A stretch of 64,000 nucleotides of DNA from Nageia nagi. Taxonomy: Eukaryota > Pinophyta. Every line of letters starts with the position of its first letter. Positions within the stretch are counted from its first letter, which is position 1. Below the pieces are notes generated by a model. It saw only the letters and a list, made by a program, of their open reading frames with translations. It was not told where the DNA came from and ran no database searches. A program made the position numbers and the translations under genes. Location of the stretch: contig JBITNC010000001.1 of assembly GCA_050084985.1 (NCBI GenBank), forward strand, positions 42,594,001 through 42,658,000. Reading direction: 5' to 3'. This document shows positions 11,674-23,545 of this stretch, one piece after another.

Positions 11674-12199
11674 TGAAGGATTTGAACTATATCTAAACAA
11701 ATCCTCTAGGACCTAAGACTAGGAAACTCAAGTGTACACAAGATAACACAATCACTCAAGAATAACACATCTATAATTCTAAGAACATCATTCACACAAT
11801 ATGACACCAATATAATGTGGTTCCTCCCTCCTTGGGAGTACATCCACAACTAGTTCTCTATTCTCAATCTATGTCTCTCTTACAACTATTCTCTTACTCT
11901 CTCCTACACAACCAAGTAGAGTAATTTTACTCCAAAACTTAGATATGTTACAAGAGGAGAGGCCCTCTATTTATAGCTTTGAGAGCACCTCCTAACCTTT
12001 TTTTAACCCAAGGGTAAGGTTAGGGTTACATTAAATGTATCACCTAACTTCAACCTACCAACTAACCCACTTTGGTAAAGTCAAAGTCTACATATTAAAG
12101 AATTCAATTAATCTCTTAAGATATCTACATACCTTTAAGTGATTAATTGAATTTACAAGGAGTTTAGATATTCACAATATTTCATTACAAATTCTAACA
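11674..12199 (-). repeat. Element B 3' LTR (minus orientation)
   Basis: The LTR is 526 bp, from TGAAGGATTTGAAC to AATTCTAACA on the plus strand (TGTTAGAATT to CCTTCA in element sense). A TATA box (GCTATAAATAGAG in element sense) lies near 11,970. It differs from the copy at 27,251-27,766 at roughly 15 positions by eye, including a few indels, giving about 97 percent identity. Confidence 0.85.
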
Positions 12200-12210
12200 C
12201 TCCCCCTTAA
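12200..12210 (-). promoter_or_regulatory. Element B polypurine tract, left arm
   Basis: In element sense this reads TTAAGGGGGAG directly before the LTR start TGTTAG. It is the expected primer site for plus-strand DNA synthesis. An identical tract is found in the right arm at 26,917-26,926. Confidence 0.75.
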
Positions 12211-12686
12211 TGCAATATTGGGATAGAGCGTAGAAGAGAGAAGAGAGAGAGAGTAAGAGAGAATTCTCCTCCATAGAGATAAAGTGGAGATGAGAACTTT
12301 TACATATTTGAGAATCTTTTTGAGAACTAGTATGAGACTCACTACATTACCATTTGACAAAAAATGGTTTACAATACAATCATTAACCACAACTGGTTTC
12401 ACTGTACATAGTAGTCGATCAACTTTAAGCTGACATGTGAGTCTCCATGAGCTTGCTTTCACAAGGTGAGTAACCTCATTTCTGAAGAAGATCCTGCATG
12501 CTACAAGCAACTCATGAATAAAATCAGTTAGATGCATCATATATTCAAATAAGAGAATCAAATAATGCTATCTTATAAATAACTGATCAATGGTGCACTA
12601 TAAGCCATCACAGAGATGCCAAGCCATCACTCATAGTCACCTGTTGTATATAGACATGTGTTGATTTTAAATAGAGCATAAAAATT

Positions 12687-12970
12687 GTACAACGAGTTTC
12701 TCACGTAGAGCAAACTCACCACGGAGGTATAGAATGTACAACAAGTTCCTAACGCAGAGCGAACTTACCACGGAGGTATATTAATTATATGCTCAAAATT
12801 TGTACAAGTTTCTCACGCAGAGCAAACTCACCACGAAGGTATAAAATGTACAACAAGTTTGTCACGCAGAGCAAACTTACCACTGAGGTATAAAATAATC
12901 AACACTCTATAACAACAATTGTACAACAAGTTTGTCACGCAGAGCAAACTTACCACGGAGGTCTAGAATG
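12687..12970 (-). repeat. Element B tail: five tandem stem-loop repeats, left arm
   Basis: Five imperfect units begin near 12,687, 12,737, 12,801, 12,848 and 12,920. Each reads, in element sense, ACCTCCGTGGTAAGTTTG, then CTCTGCGTGA, then CAAACTTGTTGTACA. AAGTTTG and CAAACTT pair to form a 7-bp stem with a constant 10-nt loop. The array lies between the pol stop codon and the PPT and has no coding role that I can see. Confidence 0.75.
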
Positions 12971-13021
12971 TACAATAAAAAAAGGCCTCTTAGAGGTGAA
13001 GTTGTCATCACTAACAAAAGT

Positions 13022-14440
13022 TTAAACTTCACTCCCCCTTGAGGGCAACTTCACCAACCCGAGAGAAGCCCTAAGCTTGCAGAACTGAGCTTCAGGAAGG
13101 GGCTTGGTGAACAAATCAGCAGAGTTTTCAGTAGATGGACAATACTGCAAGTGTATGATGTCATCTAGAACCTTCTCCCTGATAAAATGGGCTTGGATTT
13201 CTACATGTTTGGTTCGCTGATGGAACACAGGATTCTTAGCCAAAGAGATAGCCGATTGATTGTTTGACGAAATAAGAGATAGGCCATTTTGCTTATACCC
13301 AATTTCGTTCAAAAGATGCCTCAGCCAAATAGCGTCTTGGGCAGCAACAGACATGGCTCGATATTCGGACTTCGGTGGTAGAAAGAGTCACAGTAGGTTG
13401 CTTCTTGGAAGCCCAAGAGATAGCACCTGAACCAATGCTAAACACATATGCAGAGGTTGATTTTCTGTCATCTCTATCTCCCCCATAATCAGAATCTGAG
13501 AACCCTGAGAGAATAATTGAGGGCACTTTGGAATACTTAAGAGCAAGATCCTTTGTCCCTGCGACATACCTCAAGATTTGCTTAACAGCATTGAGGTGTT
13601 CAACATATGGTTTTTGCATGAATCGTGCCATCAGATTCACTGCAAAGGCAATATCAGGACGAGAGATAGTCAGATACAGAAGACTACCAATCAATTGTCT
13701 ATAAGCTGTAGCATCAGCCAACTGAGAATCTGAGCTCAGTGATACAATGATTCCAGGAGAAACAGGTATTGCAGCATATTTACACTCCTCCATTCCAAAC
13801 TTTTGCAAGATGTCTGATATATACTTAGATTGACTAAGATAAGTACAATCTTTGTGTTGGTATACTTGCATCCCAGATAGTAATGCAATAGACCTAGATC
13901 AGTCATTTCAAATGTTGCCTTGAGTTTGGAGATGCACTCTTGGATGATTTAATATTATTACCTATTATGAGAAGATCATCCACATAAAGAGAATTATGAC
14001 CAGTCTTTTCCTTGATTGAGTACATATAGATCTGAATCTAGAAGCACTTGGAAAAACCAATATCTGCAAAGAATCCGAAAATTTTCTTGTACCATGCTCT
14101 AGGTGCTTGCTTAAGTCCATACAAAGACTTCTTTAGCTTACACACAAGAGACTCTTTTATTTCTGGAATAAATCCTTCTGGTTGATTCATGTAGATTTCA
14201 ACATCCAAGTCACCATTGAGAAATGCACTTTTGACATCAAGTTGAAAAGCTTTCCAGCCTTGAGCTGCAGAAAGAGCAAGGATTATTCTGACAGTAGGCA
14301 TCTTGGCCACAGGAGCAAAGGGTTTCCTCATAATCAATACCATATTTCTAAGCGAATCCTTTGGCCACTAATCTTGCCTTGTATTTTTCAATTTTTCCAT
14401 CAGAATTGTACTTGACCTTGTATATCCATTTATTGCCAAT
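13022..14440 (-). pseudogene. pol: Element B left-arm RT C-terminus and RNase H
   Basis: Read on the minus strand, the RT block contains QLDVKSAFLNGDLDVEIYMN and SLYGLKQAPRAWYKK (about 14,050-14,240). The YVDD region near 13,980 is frameshifted. RNase H follows (SGFSDSDYGGDRDDRKSTSA, about 13,470-13,510), then a shift near 13,365, then the C-terminus ending LPSRGSEV with the stop at 13,022. It would copy genomic RNA and remove it. The right-arm copy keeps a longer open frame. Confidence 0.85.
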
Positions 14441-15700
14441 CACATTTTTTCATTGGGATAAGGAACCAAATCCCAAGTTTCATTTTTCATGAGCGCCTCA
14501 TACTCAACTTTCATAGCTTCCATCCAACACTCTTGCTTGGAAGCTTCTTTGAAGGTTGATGGCTCATGTGTATTATCAATTTTGGCAAATAAAGAGCTAT
14601 TCAAGGTCATACTCCTTGTAATTCTCTGTGCTGGAGAATTTTGCTCATGTGGTGATTTCTCTACATGATCATCCAACCAGTTTGGTGCAAGCGAAGAATC
14701 ATGTGTATCAGACACCTCAGCATGAGAGGTCGTATCCTCAGAAAGTTCATTGAACTTGACATCCCTAGAAACAAAGACTGTTTTATGGGATGAAGAGTAG
14801 AGCCTGTAACCTCTATGCATTTTTTTGATCGTTTATCTAGCTTCTTTCTTTTCTCTGAGGTAATGAAGGCAAATGCATCACAACCGAAGACCCTGAAGTG
14901 TGAGAGGTTAGGTTTCTTTCCTGTCCATGCTTCATATGGAGTTTTACCTTCAACTGCCTTAGTAGGACACCTATTTAGGGTGTGAATAGCAGTGTGAACA
15001 GCTTCTCCCCATAAGAAACTAGGAAGGTTACCCAACATGCATTTGCCATTTCCATAATGGTGCGATTCTTCTTTTCAGCAACTTTCATTTTGCTGAGGGG
15101 TGTAAGGGATTGTGAATTGTCGCTTAATCCCATGTTTAACACAATAGTTGTTAAACTCATTGCTATTATATTCACCCCCATTATCAGATTGAGCATCTTG
15201 ATCTTAAAATCAGTTTGATTTTCAACAAGTGCCTTGTAAGCCTCTAAACCTGTCAAAAGTTTGATCCTTGTGCTCAAGTAGATAACCAAATGTCATCCTA
15301 CTGAAGTCATCAATGAAGGTCAAAACATAAGAAGCTCCACCTAGTGACTTAGTCTGAAAAGGACCCATCAAATCTGAATGCACAAGCTGAAGAGGACAAG
15401 TAGCCCGAGTTGCCTTATCTTTTTCAAACTTTTGCCTATGCATCTTTTCTAGAATGCACCTTTCACAAAACCAATTGTGGGTGAAATATTAGGTAAACCT
15501 TCCACAAGTGCTTGAATTTTCATATCTTGAATACTCTTGTGGTTAAGGTGCCCTAATCGTTGATGCCAAAGATTACCTTTTGAACAAACATTTGCAACCA
15601 GACAAATCTTTGAAGGTACTTGATCCACAATATAAAGGTCATCCTTTACTGATCCTTTCAACAAGGTGGCAAGTCCTTTCTTAACACACAGGAGTGTGAG
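14440..15700 (-). pseudogene. pol: Element B left-arm integrase
   Basis: Minus-strand reading includes NLWHQRLGHLNHKSIQDMK (zinc-binding region, about 15,530-15,590), LVHSDLMGPFQTKSLGG and FIDDFSRMTFGYLLEHK (about 15,280-15,330), and EAVHTAIHTLNRCPTKAVEG (about 14,950-15,010). One base is missing before the second catalytic Asp region near 15,195, where the right arm keeps AGAT. Near 14,815 both arms share a deletion of about 25 bp compared with element D (48,890-48,930). Confidence 0.8.
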
Positions 15701-16905
15701 GTAAACTCAAATGAGCATCATTTCCTTGTAATCTGAATCACGGAGATGAGATTATCCTTAGTTTAGGCACATAAAAGACATTATCAAGAGTCTTTCCATG
15801 AATCTTCACACTCCCTATTCCGTAAACATCAAGGATTGTATTATCACCTATCACAACTGCATCCTTCTTGTACTTATGAAAGTTTTCAAACTTATCCTTT
15901 TCATAACACATGTGATTAGTGCATCCTGAATCAACAATCCAATCATTTGAAATAGTTTGAGTCATTGAGTAGTAGGCAACAGTAGCAGTATGCTTGTTCT
16001 TCTTTCTATTATTGAAAGTTCTCACATTTGCATTTCCCTTACCTTTTTGAGCAAATTTCTTTTTGCGACAATCATACTCTTTGTGCCCAAAGATACCACA
16101 AAAGTTACAAGTTCCATCAAACTTTTCCTGAGGTGTTGGATTGCTTGATCCAGCTTTGTCATTCCTGTGCCTGTAGTTGCCATGATTGTTGTTGCCCTTT
16201 TTGTCATACTTCCTGAAGGTAGATGAGGACTTGTTATCTTTGAATTTGTAATGTTTGAACTTTTTCTTGAAAGGAGTTTTGGTTGCTCCTAGAGCAATGC
16301 TATTGTCCTTTGGAGAAAGGTTCAAATTTTCTTGTTCAAAGTTTCCTCATGCTTCAGAAGGAGTCTAGAAAGGTTATCAAGTGAGATGACATCTTCTTCA
16401 TCATCGAGCCTTATTTCCATAACCGTGACAAAGTTGTTGAACTTTGTAGTAAGGCTTTGAAGAATGATGAAGACCATGAACTCATCATTGATCCAGTTGC
16501 ACCCACAACCAACCAATTGTGTCCTGAGGTTAATGATTTTGTTTAAGTAGATGGAGACATTTTCATCTTCACTTTGTCGATACTGCAACAACTTTTGTAG
16601 AATGGTAAACCTCCGTTGAAAATTTGGACCCAAGGTAAATTTTCTTTAGCCTATCCCAAGCTTCCTTTACTGAAGTTGATGAAGAAATCATGAGGACATC
16701 ATCTGAAACTGCATGGTAAATCATTGAAGTTGCTAACTCATTCTTTGAGTTGTATACTTCAAGAGCCTTTTATTGGTAGGAGCGACCAAGTCTTCACTAA
16801 CTGTCTACACAACTTCCTTGCTTGTAACTCGGCTTTCATACGAGGTTCCCATATTCCAAAGTTGGAACCGTCGAGTATATGCTTGGGAACGAAGGTTTCA
16901 ACCAT
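15700..16905 (-). pseudogene. gag: Element B left-arm gag and protease
   Basis: The gag ATG is at 16,905 (MVETFVPKHILDGSNFGIWE). A UBN2-type segment covers 16,322-16,633 (CNWINDEFMVFIILQSLTTK) and the zinc knuckle at about 16,065-16,110 reads CNFCGIFGHKEYDC, with all four ligands. The protease begins SNDWIVDSGCTNHMC near 15,920 with the catalytic DSG intact. Frameshifts near 16,320, 16,630 and 16,770 break the frame. Confidence 0.85.
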
Positions 16906-18060
16906 TGCTACAAAAATAAATAAATATGCAATAAGAATGCAAATTTTTATAATTTTCCATCTATACAAATAAAACATCTAATAAGCAAACATGTCCCACG
17001 TGCAAACTTATTAACCACGATCCATAGAAGGATAAAGTTGGTGTTGTTTTCTTGTATAGAATTAGGCCTTCACCTGGATGCCGCAAGGTGGAGCCCAGGT
17101 ACTACCAGTCCTAACCAGTTCACCTTGGTCAGTAATATACTCTCACAAGGAGAAGTACTAACTATTTTCCAAGGATCCGACGTATCTTGGACAGGCCATT
17201 TTAATTATCTTGATTAAAGTTTTCAGTTTTCCTCCTAGGTTATCAAGATAATCCCTGAATGGATGTGCAGACATGTGGTATCACTACACACATGCCTGTC
17301 CACCTAATAGAGTTATGTCCAATCCAACAAAGGTCTTAGGGGCAATTAAGACAGACTTACCACCACTTGGTTCTTCAACTAAAAAGGCTCTAGTCTCCAT
17401 GTCCTCACCTCATGAGCTCCCCAAACAAGTCATGTTGTGGAAAATACGTGCGGATGTATTCATTTTAGGGGTTACTTTCAAATTTTTGCGTATTGCAAGT
17501 ATAAAGTAAATGTGCAAAAATATAAAGTAAAGTGAAAATACTCCATCCACACGAACTTGAAATCTTAAGAGCCAAAATTGAGTCCAATGGGTTTTGTACT
17601 AACCCCTAAAGGACTTTTACATTTTTCATATTTTTGCTCAAGTTCAAAAATAATGAATTTTTCGAATGCTAAGTCCTATTTAGCATTAATCCATAACTTA
17701 AACATGTATTAGTCCATGACTTAAAATTAAGTTTTAAACATGCATCATGCATTTTAACATAAAAATTTAAGTAACATGCAAGATCTATTTAGCATCACAT
17801 GCAAGATCTATTTAGCATGCAAGATCTATTTAGCATTTAAGTAAAAAATGATAAAAATCCCCCCATTTGTACTTAAAGTGCTAACAACTTGGATGCTAAA
17901 AAATTATGTTTAAGTGTGAGGTTGCCTTGTTGTCACTTAAGGGGTAAACTGGAAATATTGAAGTGTGACTAAGGCAAAAAAAATCAAATCAAAGCAAATT
18001 TGGAGTGGGTAAAAAATTAAATACCCAACAACAAGAGTTTGACAAAAAAATGAAAAGGCC
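16906..18060 (-). other. Element B left-arm leader
   Basis: This non-coding leader lies upstream of gag in element sense. It has a run of TTAGCATGCAAGATCTAT-like short repeats (17,780-17,840). The whole stretch is mirrored at 21,061-22,218. A similar layout (CATGC-rich repeats before gag) occurs in element D. No LTR or PBS is present. Confidence 0.7.
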
Positions 18061-18950
18061 ATGTGTAAGCCTCAGGGAGGTGGAGAAGCTGGGCAGGGGT
18101 GGCAGGAAAGACCAAAGTGTGTAGAAGGGTGGTGAGTCACGTGGAGTGGGAGAGATTGGGCTGCAAAAGGAGTCTAAGGCGGCAAGGAGGCCGTGTAGGG
18201 TGGTGGAGGTCACGTGGGGCGGCTAGCCGGTGAGGAGGCAGAGACGCGTTGGGTTGGTTTGTGTTTGACTGGAACAAGGGACCAAACCCCTATCACGTGT
18301 ATATCCTACGATCTGGGCAAGCCAGAGGCCAGCAGACGGGAGCAAAACGCGTGGGCGCCAGTGTGTAGAGCCTGCGAGCATGGGAACCGCTGTGGGCAAC
18401 GTTGCAAGGGAGCAGGCTGTGATCGTTGGAAGGCCAAGAAGTAGTGGCGGGGGAAGATCCTACGAGCGTTGCTTGGGGAGTGCAGATCGAGCGAGCATGG
18501 CAATAATCCACGGATCTTGTCTGGTGCAGAGCCTACGTGCATGGGAGGGTGGCGAAAAATTCGCAGGTCCTTTGAGTATATCCGGTTTGTGTACAACCTG
18601 CGAGCATCGTGGAAATGTTGACGTTATCCTTGCGCTAAGACGGGGAATTTGAATGTCCTTTCCCTCCCGTGAGCTGATGAGAAGGAAGCATGCAAAAGAG
18701 TGTTCTGCATCATGGATGAGGCATGTTGTCAAATAATTCGAGTGCCTTTGCTGGACTGCCATGGTGGGTGCAGGTCGACGATCAGCGCTGGCCACGAAAC
18801 CAGGCGGCGTCGTGGGTAGGAGCCGACGAGCAGAGGAGGTGTACGCGGGGGCGGAGCTGGACGGGAGGAGCCACCAGGGAGGTGGGCGATGGCGTCGCGT
18901 GGGCGGAGGAACGGTGGCACGTTGTGAACCCCCCCGATTTAATTGGAATA
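18061..18950 (-). other. GC-rich segment in left arm of B
   Basis: About 900 bp are far richer in G and C than the rest of the element. In element sense the outer part encodes a Pro/Ser-rich 74-codon ORF (18,213-17,989) that is longer (137 codons) in the right arm. The inner part contains TGG-CTG-rich sequence, a recurring CATGCTCGCAGGCTCTAC-like motif and peptide fragments resembling pentatricopeptide-repeat proteins, described at 20,161-21,060. It may be captured host DNA. No intact gene can be claimed. Confidence 0.5.
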
Positions 18951-19336
18951 AGATTTATATGATTTTAATTTATGATCCGTGACCCCCCCTAAATGTAAAC
19001 ATTGATATATATTTGATTTTTATTTTAAACAAATTTAAAACAAAATATATATATTTTTGAGTATTTTAAACAGATTTAAAATAGAAAAATATATATAGAG
19101 ATTTTTGATTTTAAACAAATTTAAAATAAAAATATATATATGTATATATTTTTGAACTATAGTTTAAACAAATTGAAAATAATATATATATATATATATT
19201 ATATTGAGCCTTTGAATATATTATTGTGCTCCTAAATATATTATTGTGGTAGAACAAAAAAAATTGTCCTCTCTAACTTTTTAAATATTCATGCCTCACA
19301 AAAAAAATACCATTTAACATAAAAAATGGTAGTATA
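18951..19336. repeat. AT-rich inner arm of B palindrome, left
   Basis: This holds TATATA tracts and TTTTAAACAAATTTAAAA-type repeats, mirrored base for base (with few differences) at 19,753-20,160. The arm ends at AACATAAAAAATGGTAGTAT near 19,335. Confidence 0.8.
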
Positions 19337-19752
19337 AAGTTGTGGAAGCTCTTCTTTTGGTGTGGAAGCTACATCTTGGAGGTTCTTCATCCTTCTTCAT
19401 TCCTCATCTTACACCCCATTGGTGAGGTAAATTTTTAAGAAAAGGTATAAAGTTCCTCCTTATTTGATCATTTTTTTTGGATTATTGCATTAGATACTAA
19501 CATACTTTGTGAGATATTGGAGCTTATTTCTTACAAATTATGATTATAATGACAATGCAAGTATTGTTTTTCTATACTAACCTCTTATGATAGTAGCATT
19601 TTTTTACAAAAATGCTCAATACATGCTATATTTTTTAAGAGGATACTATGAAATGCCAATATTTGTACTAACATTTTTTATGTTAGTAATATTATGTTAT
19701 TACTATTTGCTTAAAAAATAGTACTATATTATTGTGAAATTTCTCCTATATA
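19337..19752. other. Unique loop at centre of B palindrome
   Basis: These 416 bp have no inverted partner. They begin AAGTTGTGGAAGCTC, are AT-rich, and contain no ORF, LTR end, PBS or PPT. They are probably leader sequence carried by only one of the two fused copies, so they mark the point where copying changed strand. Confidence 0.7.
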
Positions 19753-20160
19753 TACTACCATTTTTTATGTTAAATGGTATTTTTTTTGTGAGACATGAAT
19801 ATTTAAAAAGTTAGAGAGGAGGACAATTTTTTTTGTTCTACCACAATAATATATTTAGGAGCACAATAATATATTCAAAGGCTCAATATAATATATATAT
19901 ATATATCTATATATATATATATTTTATTTTCAATTTGTTTAAACTATAGTTCAAAAATATATACATATATATATTTTTATTTTAAATTTGTTTAAAATCA
20001 AAAATCTCTATATATATTTTTCTATTTTAAATCTGTTTAAAATACTCAAAAATATATATATTTTTTGTTTTAAATTTGTTTAAAATAAAAATCAAATATA
20101 TATCAATGTTTACATTTAGGGGGGTCACGGATCATAAATTAAAATCGTATAAATCTTATT
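19753..20160. repeat. AT-rich inner arm of B palindrome, right
   Basis: This is the mirror of 18,951-19,336. It includes TATATATATATCTATATATA where the left arm has an uninterrupted TA run, one of many small differences between arms. Confidence 0.8.
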
Positions 20161-21060
20161 CCAATTAAATCGGGGGGGGGGGGGGTTTCACAACGCGCCA
20201 CCATTCCTCCGCCCACGCGACGCCATCGCCCACCTCCTTGGTGGCTCCTCCTGTCCGGCTCCGCCCCCGCGTACACCTCTGCTTGCCGGCTCCTGCCCAC
20301 GACGCCGCCTGATTCCGTGGCCAGCGCTGATCGTCGACCTGCACCCACCATGGCAGTCCAGCAAAGGCACTCGAATTGTTTGACAACATGCCTCATCCAT
20401 GATGCAGAACACTCTTTTGCATGCTTCCTTCTCATCAGCTCGCGGGAGGGAAAGGACATTCAAATTCCCCGTCTTAGCGCAAGGATAATGTCAACATTTC
20501 CATGATGCTCACAAGCTATACACAAACTGGATATACTCAAAGGACCTGCGAATTTTTCGCCACCCTCCCTTGCACGTAGGCTCTGCACCAGACAAGATCC
20601 GTGGATTATTGCCATGCTCGCCCGATCTGCACTCCCCAAGCAACGCTCGTAGGATCTTCCCCCGCCACTACTTCTTGGCCTTCCAACGATCAAGCCTGCT
20701 CCCTTGCAACGTTGCCCACAGCGTTCCCATGCTCGCAGGCTCTACACATTGGCGCCCACGGTTTTGCTCCCGTCTGCTGGCCTCTGGCTTGCCCAGATCG
20801 AGGATATACACGTGATAGGGGTTTGGTCCCTTGTTCCAGTCAAACACAAACCAACCCAACGCGTCTCTGCCTCCTCACCGGCTAGCCCCCCATGTGACCT
20901 CCACCACCCTACGCGGCCTCCTTGCCCCTTGGACTCCTTCTGCAGCCCAGTCTCTCCCACTCCACGTGACTCACCACCCTTCTACACACTTTGGTCTTTC
21001 CTGCCACCCCTGCCCAGCTTCTCCACCTCCCTGAGGCTTACACATAGCCCTTTCATTTTT
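20161..21060 (+). other. GC-rich segment in right arm of B, with PPR-like peptides
   Basis: It opens with a run of 14 G (the left arm has 7 C at the same place). One frame near 20,355-20,400 reads AKALELFDNMPHP, close to the end of a pentatricopeptide-repeat S motif. Near 20,505-20,570 another frame reads MLTSYTQTGYTQ followed by EFFATLP, close to a PPR L motif. The two are in different frames and broken by stops, so any gene is dead. The distal part carries an ORF at 20,704-21,117 (137 codons) rich in Pro and Ser, ending FNFLPTPNLL. Capture of a plant gene fragment is an inference from composition and these short matches. Confidence 0.45.
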
Positions 21061-22218
21061 TTGTCAAACTCTTGTTGTTGGGTATTTAATTTTTTACCCA
21101 CTCCAAATTTACTTTGATTTGATTTTTTTTGCCTTAGTCACACTTCAATATTTCCAGTTTACCCCTTAAGTGACAACAAGGCAACCTCACACTTAAACAT
21201 AATTTTTTAGCATCCAAGTTGTTAGCACTTTAAGTAAAAATGGGGGGATTTTTATCATTTTTTACTTAAATGCTAAATAGATCTTGCATGCTAAATAGAT
21301 CTTGCATGCTAATAATCTTGCATGTGATACTAAATAGATCTTGCATGTTACTTAAATTTTTACGTTACAATGCATGATGCATGTTTAAAACTTAATTTTA
21401 AGTCATGGACTAATACATGTTTAAGTTATGGATTAATGCTAAATAGGACTTAGCATTTGAAAAATTCATTATTTTTGAACTTGAGCAAAAATATGAAAAA
21501 TGTAAAAGTCCTTTAGGGGTTAGTACAAAACCCATTGGACTCAATTTTGGCCTCTTAAGGTTTCAAGTTCGTGTGGATGGAGTATTTTCACTTTACTTTA
21601 TATTTTTGCACATTTACTTTATATTTGCAATACGCAAAAATTTGAAAGTAACTCCTAAAATGAATACATCCGCACGTATTTTCCACATGACTTGTTTAGG
21701 GAGCCATGAGGTGAGGACAGGGCAGACTGGAGCCTTTTTAGTCCGAAGAACCAAGTGGTGGTAAGTCCGTCTTAATTGCCCCTAAGACCTCTGTTGGATT
21801 GGACATAACTCTATTAGGTGGACAGACATGTGTGTAGTGATACCACATGTCGCACGTCCATTCAGGGATTATCCTGATAACCTAGGAGGAAAACTGAAAA
21901 TCTTAATCAAGATAATTAAAATGGCCGGTCCAAGATACGTCGGATCCTTGGAAAATAGTTAGTATTTCTCCTTGTGAGAGTATATTACTGACCAAGGTGA
22001 ACTGGTTGAGGACTGGTAGTACCTGGGCTCCACCTTGCGGGCATCCAAGTGAAGGCCTAATTCTATATAAGAAAACAACCCCAACTTTATCCTTCTATGG
22101 ATCGTGGTTAATAAGTTTGCACATGTGGGACATGTTTGCTTATTAGATGTTTTATTTGTATAGATGGAAAATTATAAAAGTTTGCATTCTTATTGCATAT
22201 TTATTTATTTTTGTAGCA
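21061..22218 (+). other. Element B right-arm leader
   Basis: This mirrors 16,906-18,060 with small differences, for example two missing bases beside the AGATCTTGCATGC repeats near 21,290-21,340. It runs to the gag ATG at 22,219. No splice or LTR signal is evident. Confidence 0.7.
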
Positions 22219-23545
22219 ATGGTTGAAACCTTCATTCCCAAGCATATACTCGACAGTTCCAACTTTGGAATATGGGAACCTCATATGAAAGTTGAGTTAC
22301 AAGCAAGGAAGCTGTGGTAGACAGTTAGTGAAGACTTGGTCGCTCCTACCAATGAGAAGGCTCTTGAAGTATACAACTCAAAGAATGAGTTAGCAACTTC
22401 AATGATTTACCGTGCAGTTTCAGATGATGTCCTTCTCATGATTTCTTCATCAACTTCAGCAAAGGAAGCTTGGGATAGGCTAAAGAAAAATTTACCTTGG
22501 GTCCAAATTTTCAAGGAGGTTTACCATTCTACAAAAGTTGTTGCAGTATCGACAAAGTGAAGATGAAAGTGCCTCCATCTACTTAAACAAAATCATTGAC
22601 TTCAGGACACAATTGGTTGGTTGTGGGTGCAACTGGATCAATGATGAGTTCATGGTCTTCATCATTCTTCAAAGCCTTACTACAAAGTTCAACAACTTTG
22701 TCACGGTTATGGAAACAAGGCTCGATGATGAAGAAGATGTCATCTCACTTGATAACCTTTCTAAACTCCTTCTGAAGCATGAGGAAACTTTGAACAAGAA
22801 ACTGTTGAACCTTTCTCCAAGGGACAATAGCATTGCTCTAGGAGTAACCAAAACTCCTTTCAAGAAAAAGTTCAAACATTACAAATTCAAAGATAACAAG
22901 TCCTCATATACCTTCAGGAAGTATGACAAAAAGGGCAACAACAATCATGGCAACTATAGACACAGGAATGACAAAGCTGGATCAAGCAATCCAACACCTC
23001 AGGAAAAGTTTGATGGAACTTGTAACTTTTGTGGTATCTTTGGGCACAGAGTATGATTGTCGCAAAAAGAAATTTGCTCAAAAAGGTAAGGGAAATGCAA
23101 ATGTGAGAACTTTCAATAATAGAAAGAAGAACAAGCATACTGCTACTGTTGCCTACTACTCAATGACTCAAACTATTTCAAATGATTGGATTGTTGATTC
23201 AGGATGCACTAATCACATGTGTTATGAAAAGGATAAGTTTGAAAACTTTCATAAGTACAAGAAGGATGCAGTTGTGATAGGTGATAATACAGTCCTTGAT
23301 GTTCACGGAATGAGTGTGAAGATTCATGGAAAGACTCTTGATAATGTCTTTTATGTGCCTAAACTAAGGATGAATCTCATCTCTGTGATTCAGATTACAA
23401 GGAAAGGATGCTCATTTGAGTTTACCTCACACTCTTGGTGTGTTAAGAAAGGACTTGCCACCTTGTTGAAAGGATCAGTAAAGGATGACCTTTATATTAT
23501 GGATCAAGTAACTTCAAAGATTTGTTTGGCTGTAAATGTTTGTTG
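22219..23545 (+). pseudogene. gag: Element B right-arm gag and protease
   Basis: Gag starts MVETFIPKHILDSSNFGIWE at 22,219, with a stop near 22,318. It continues as APTNEKALEVYNSKNELATS and, in another frame, 22,538-23,056 (CNWINDEFMVFIILQSLTTK, basic RNA-binding stretch). A 2-bp deletion within the zinc knuckle at 23,047 (CNFCGIFGH then EYDC in the next frame) is absent from the left arm. The protease reads NDWIVDSGCTNHMC with DSG intact (about 23,187-23,220). Confidence 0.85.

Noticed and set aside
12687-12970. CRISPR-like array
   Set aside because: Repeats are imperfect, spacers are not unique and the context is a plant retrotransposon tail. There are no cas genes.
18214-18982. Plus-strand ORFs in the GC-rich left arm of B
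   Set aside because: GC-rich DNA has few stops. These read antisense to the element and have no partner conserved cleanly in the other arm.
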